A stretch of DNA of 7,356 nt from Myxococcales bacterium (GTDB taxonomy: Bacteria > Myxococcota > Polyangia > Fen-1088). The stretch covers positions 7,326 to 14,681 of the forward strand of contig PMBY01000267.1 of the NCBI GenBank assembly GCA_003153875.1, read 5' to 3'. Below, in pieces: positions 6,289 to 7,356 of the stretch. Position 1 is the first letter of the stretch; each line of letters starts with the position of its first letter. The notes below the pieces were generated by a model. It had not been told where the DNA came from. It saw nothing but the letters and a program-made list of their open reading frames with translations, and did no database searches. The translations under genes and the position numbers were made by a program.

Positions 6289-7356
6289 TTGACGTCTTCC
6301 CCGGTCCTTCCTGGCCCGCGCAGTCGCGCCTTCGTCGCGTGGGCGTTGAGACACGGCCGGATCTTGTGGCTGATCGCCATTGCGCTAGCCGTGCCGTCGG
6401 CGCTGGTCACCGCCAGGCTCTACTCCAACCTGCGCAGCGATCTGGAAGAGTTGCTGCCCCGGAGCGCGCCCAGCGTCCTCGCGGTCGACGAGCTGCGTTT
6501 GCGCATGCCCGGGCTGCTGTTTCTTGGCGTCTTGGTCGACGTGGGCGTGGCCGACAATCTGCCCGCGGGCGAGCATCTGCTTGACGACCTGGCGACCCGC
6601 GTCCGCGCCTACCCGCCGGACATGGTGCGGGCGGTTCGCCTGGGGACGACCAGCGAGCGACGTTTTATCGAGCAGCACAAGCCCTTGTACATGGCTCTGG
6701 CGGATCTCGAAACCCTACGCCAGCGCATCGAAGATCGCATCCACTACGAGTTGATGAAGGATCAGGACATGCTCCTCGACGAGAGTGAGCCAGCCCCTTC
6801 GCTCGACGTGTCCGACTTGGAGAAGAGATACCAGTCGCGACTCGACGAGCCGGGACTGAGTGGGGATCGCTTCTCCAGCCGCAGCCTCGGCCTCACCCTC
6901 ATGTTGGTCGAGGTGGGTAGCTACTCGACCGGCACCAAGAAGGCGGGCGCGCTCCTCGAGCGGGTACGCCGCGACCTGGCCGAACTGGGCGGTCCGGGCC
7001 ACTATGCCCCGGGGATGCGGGTCGGGTTCACTGGCGACGTGCCCATCTCGGTCGAGGAGATGTCGGCGCTGGTGGTCGACCTGACCTTTTCGTCGGTGCT
7101 GGTCATCGTCCTGGTGGTTATCGCCCTGGTGCTCTACTACCGCTGGGTAGCCGCCGTGCCGATTCTCCTGGCCCCGCTGGCCATCGGCGCGGTGGCCGCG
7201 TTTGCCCTGGCCAGCTTGCCCCCCTGGCGCATCACCGCGCTCAACTCCAACACCGCCTTTCTAGGTTCGATCATCGTGGGCAACGGCATCAACTTCGGCA
7301 TCGTGCTGCTCGCCCGCTACGTGGAGGCGCGACGGCGCGGCGTCCCGGTCGAGGAG
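6289..7356 (+). CDS. RND/MMPL-family transporter, N-terminal part, 3' end cut by window edge
   Basis: An inner-membrane transporter of the RND superfamily, MMPL/HpnN-like, which typically moves lipids or hydrophobic molecules to the outer envelope. The 356 codons present cover roughly the first half of the usual length. TM1 is at about 24-42 (RILWLIAIALAVPSALV). A large periplasmic domain of about 220 residues opens with SDLEELLPRSAPSV (50-63), typical of this subgroup. TM2 (265-284), TM3 (287-309) and TM4 (about 320-342) follow. The TM4 motif reads VGNGINFGI (330-338), where MMPL proteins usually have GxGxDY; Asn335 and Phe336 replace the proton-relay Asp-Tyr. The next loop has LARYVEARR. 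No ATG exists in frame near the start. I chose TTG 6289 because it includes the pre-TM1 segment seen in relatives and fits the promoter spacing, but no Shine-Dalgarno precedes it. GTG 6196 and TTG 6346 are alternatives. Substrate unknown. Confidence 0.9.
   Translation, partial: MTSSPVLPGPRSRAFVAWALRHGRILWLIAIALAVPSALVTARLYSNLRSDLEELLPRSAPSVLAVDELRLRMPGLLFLGVLVDVGVADNLPAGEHLLDDLATRVRAYPPDMVRAVRLGTTSERRFIEQHKPLYMALADLETLRQRIEDRIHYELMKDQDMLLDESEPAPSLDVSDLEKRYQSRLDEPGLSGDRFSSRSLGLTLMLVEVGSYSTGTKKAGALLERVRRDLAELGGPGHYAPGMRVGFTGDVPISVEEMSALVVDLTFSSVLVIVLVVIALVLYYRWVAAVPILLAPLAIGAVAAFALASLPPWRITALNSNTAFLGSIIVGNGINFGIVLLARYVEARRRGVPVEE

Noticed and set aside
1..7356. CRISPR array, tRNA, rRNA, insertion sequence, phage or defence genes
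   Set aside because: No regularly spaced repeats, no cloverleaf-like segment, no transposase or integrase motifs, and no terminal inverted repeats with target duplications were seen on either strand.

Overview
The window is GC-rich throughout and strongly biased to G/C in third codon positions. It carries six protein genes, all concerned with membranes or the cell envelope except one sugar-phosphate enzyme. Base composition, the style of the rhomboid, MMPL and L,D-transpeptidase proteins, and Pro/Ala-rich linkers in exported proteins suggest a high-GC Gram-negative bacterium, most likely a myxobacterium or relative (Myxococcota). That is inference from style; no rRNA or other marker gene is present.

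Five genes lie on the minus strand and read right to left. They are an ElyC/YdcF-type DUF218 membrane protein (5381-6172), phosphoglucomutase (3696-5336), a large lipoprotein-like L,D-transpeptidase (1496-3613), a small exported PEGA-like protein overlapping it by 4 nt (1014-1499), and, after a 275-nt gap, a rhomboid intramembrane protease (1-738) whose C-terminus runs off the left edge. One gene lies on the plus strand: the N-terminal 356 codons of an RND/MMPL-family transporter (from about 6289), divergent from elyC and cut by the right edge.

Spacing suggests three transcription units. The elyC and pgm genes are 44 nt apart and probably co-transcribed. A possible weak terminator follows pgm, so the ldt-PEGA pair may have its own promoter. 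The rhomboid gene and the MMPL gene each have a similar extended -10-like element (TGCTA...) ending 38-39 nt before the proposed start codon.

Functionally, the minus-strand genes resemble an envelope-building neighbourhood. ElyC-type proteins affect peptidoglycan and lipid-carrier metabolism, Pgm supplies glucose-1-phosphate for UDP-glucose and surface polysaccharides, and the L,D-transpeptidase cross-links peptidoglycan or attaches proteins to it. The PEGA-like protein is probably a small periplasmic partner. I see no CRISPR array, tRNA, rRNA, insertion sequence, prophage or defence locus. The most unusual points are an Asp-Tyr to Asn-Phe change in the MMPL proton-relay motif, the long N-terminal region and GCHRL active site of the L,D-transpeptidase, and a perfect Shine-Dalgarno placed before a start codon followed directly by a stop.
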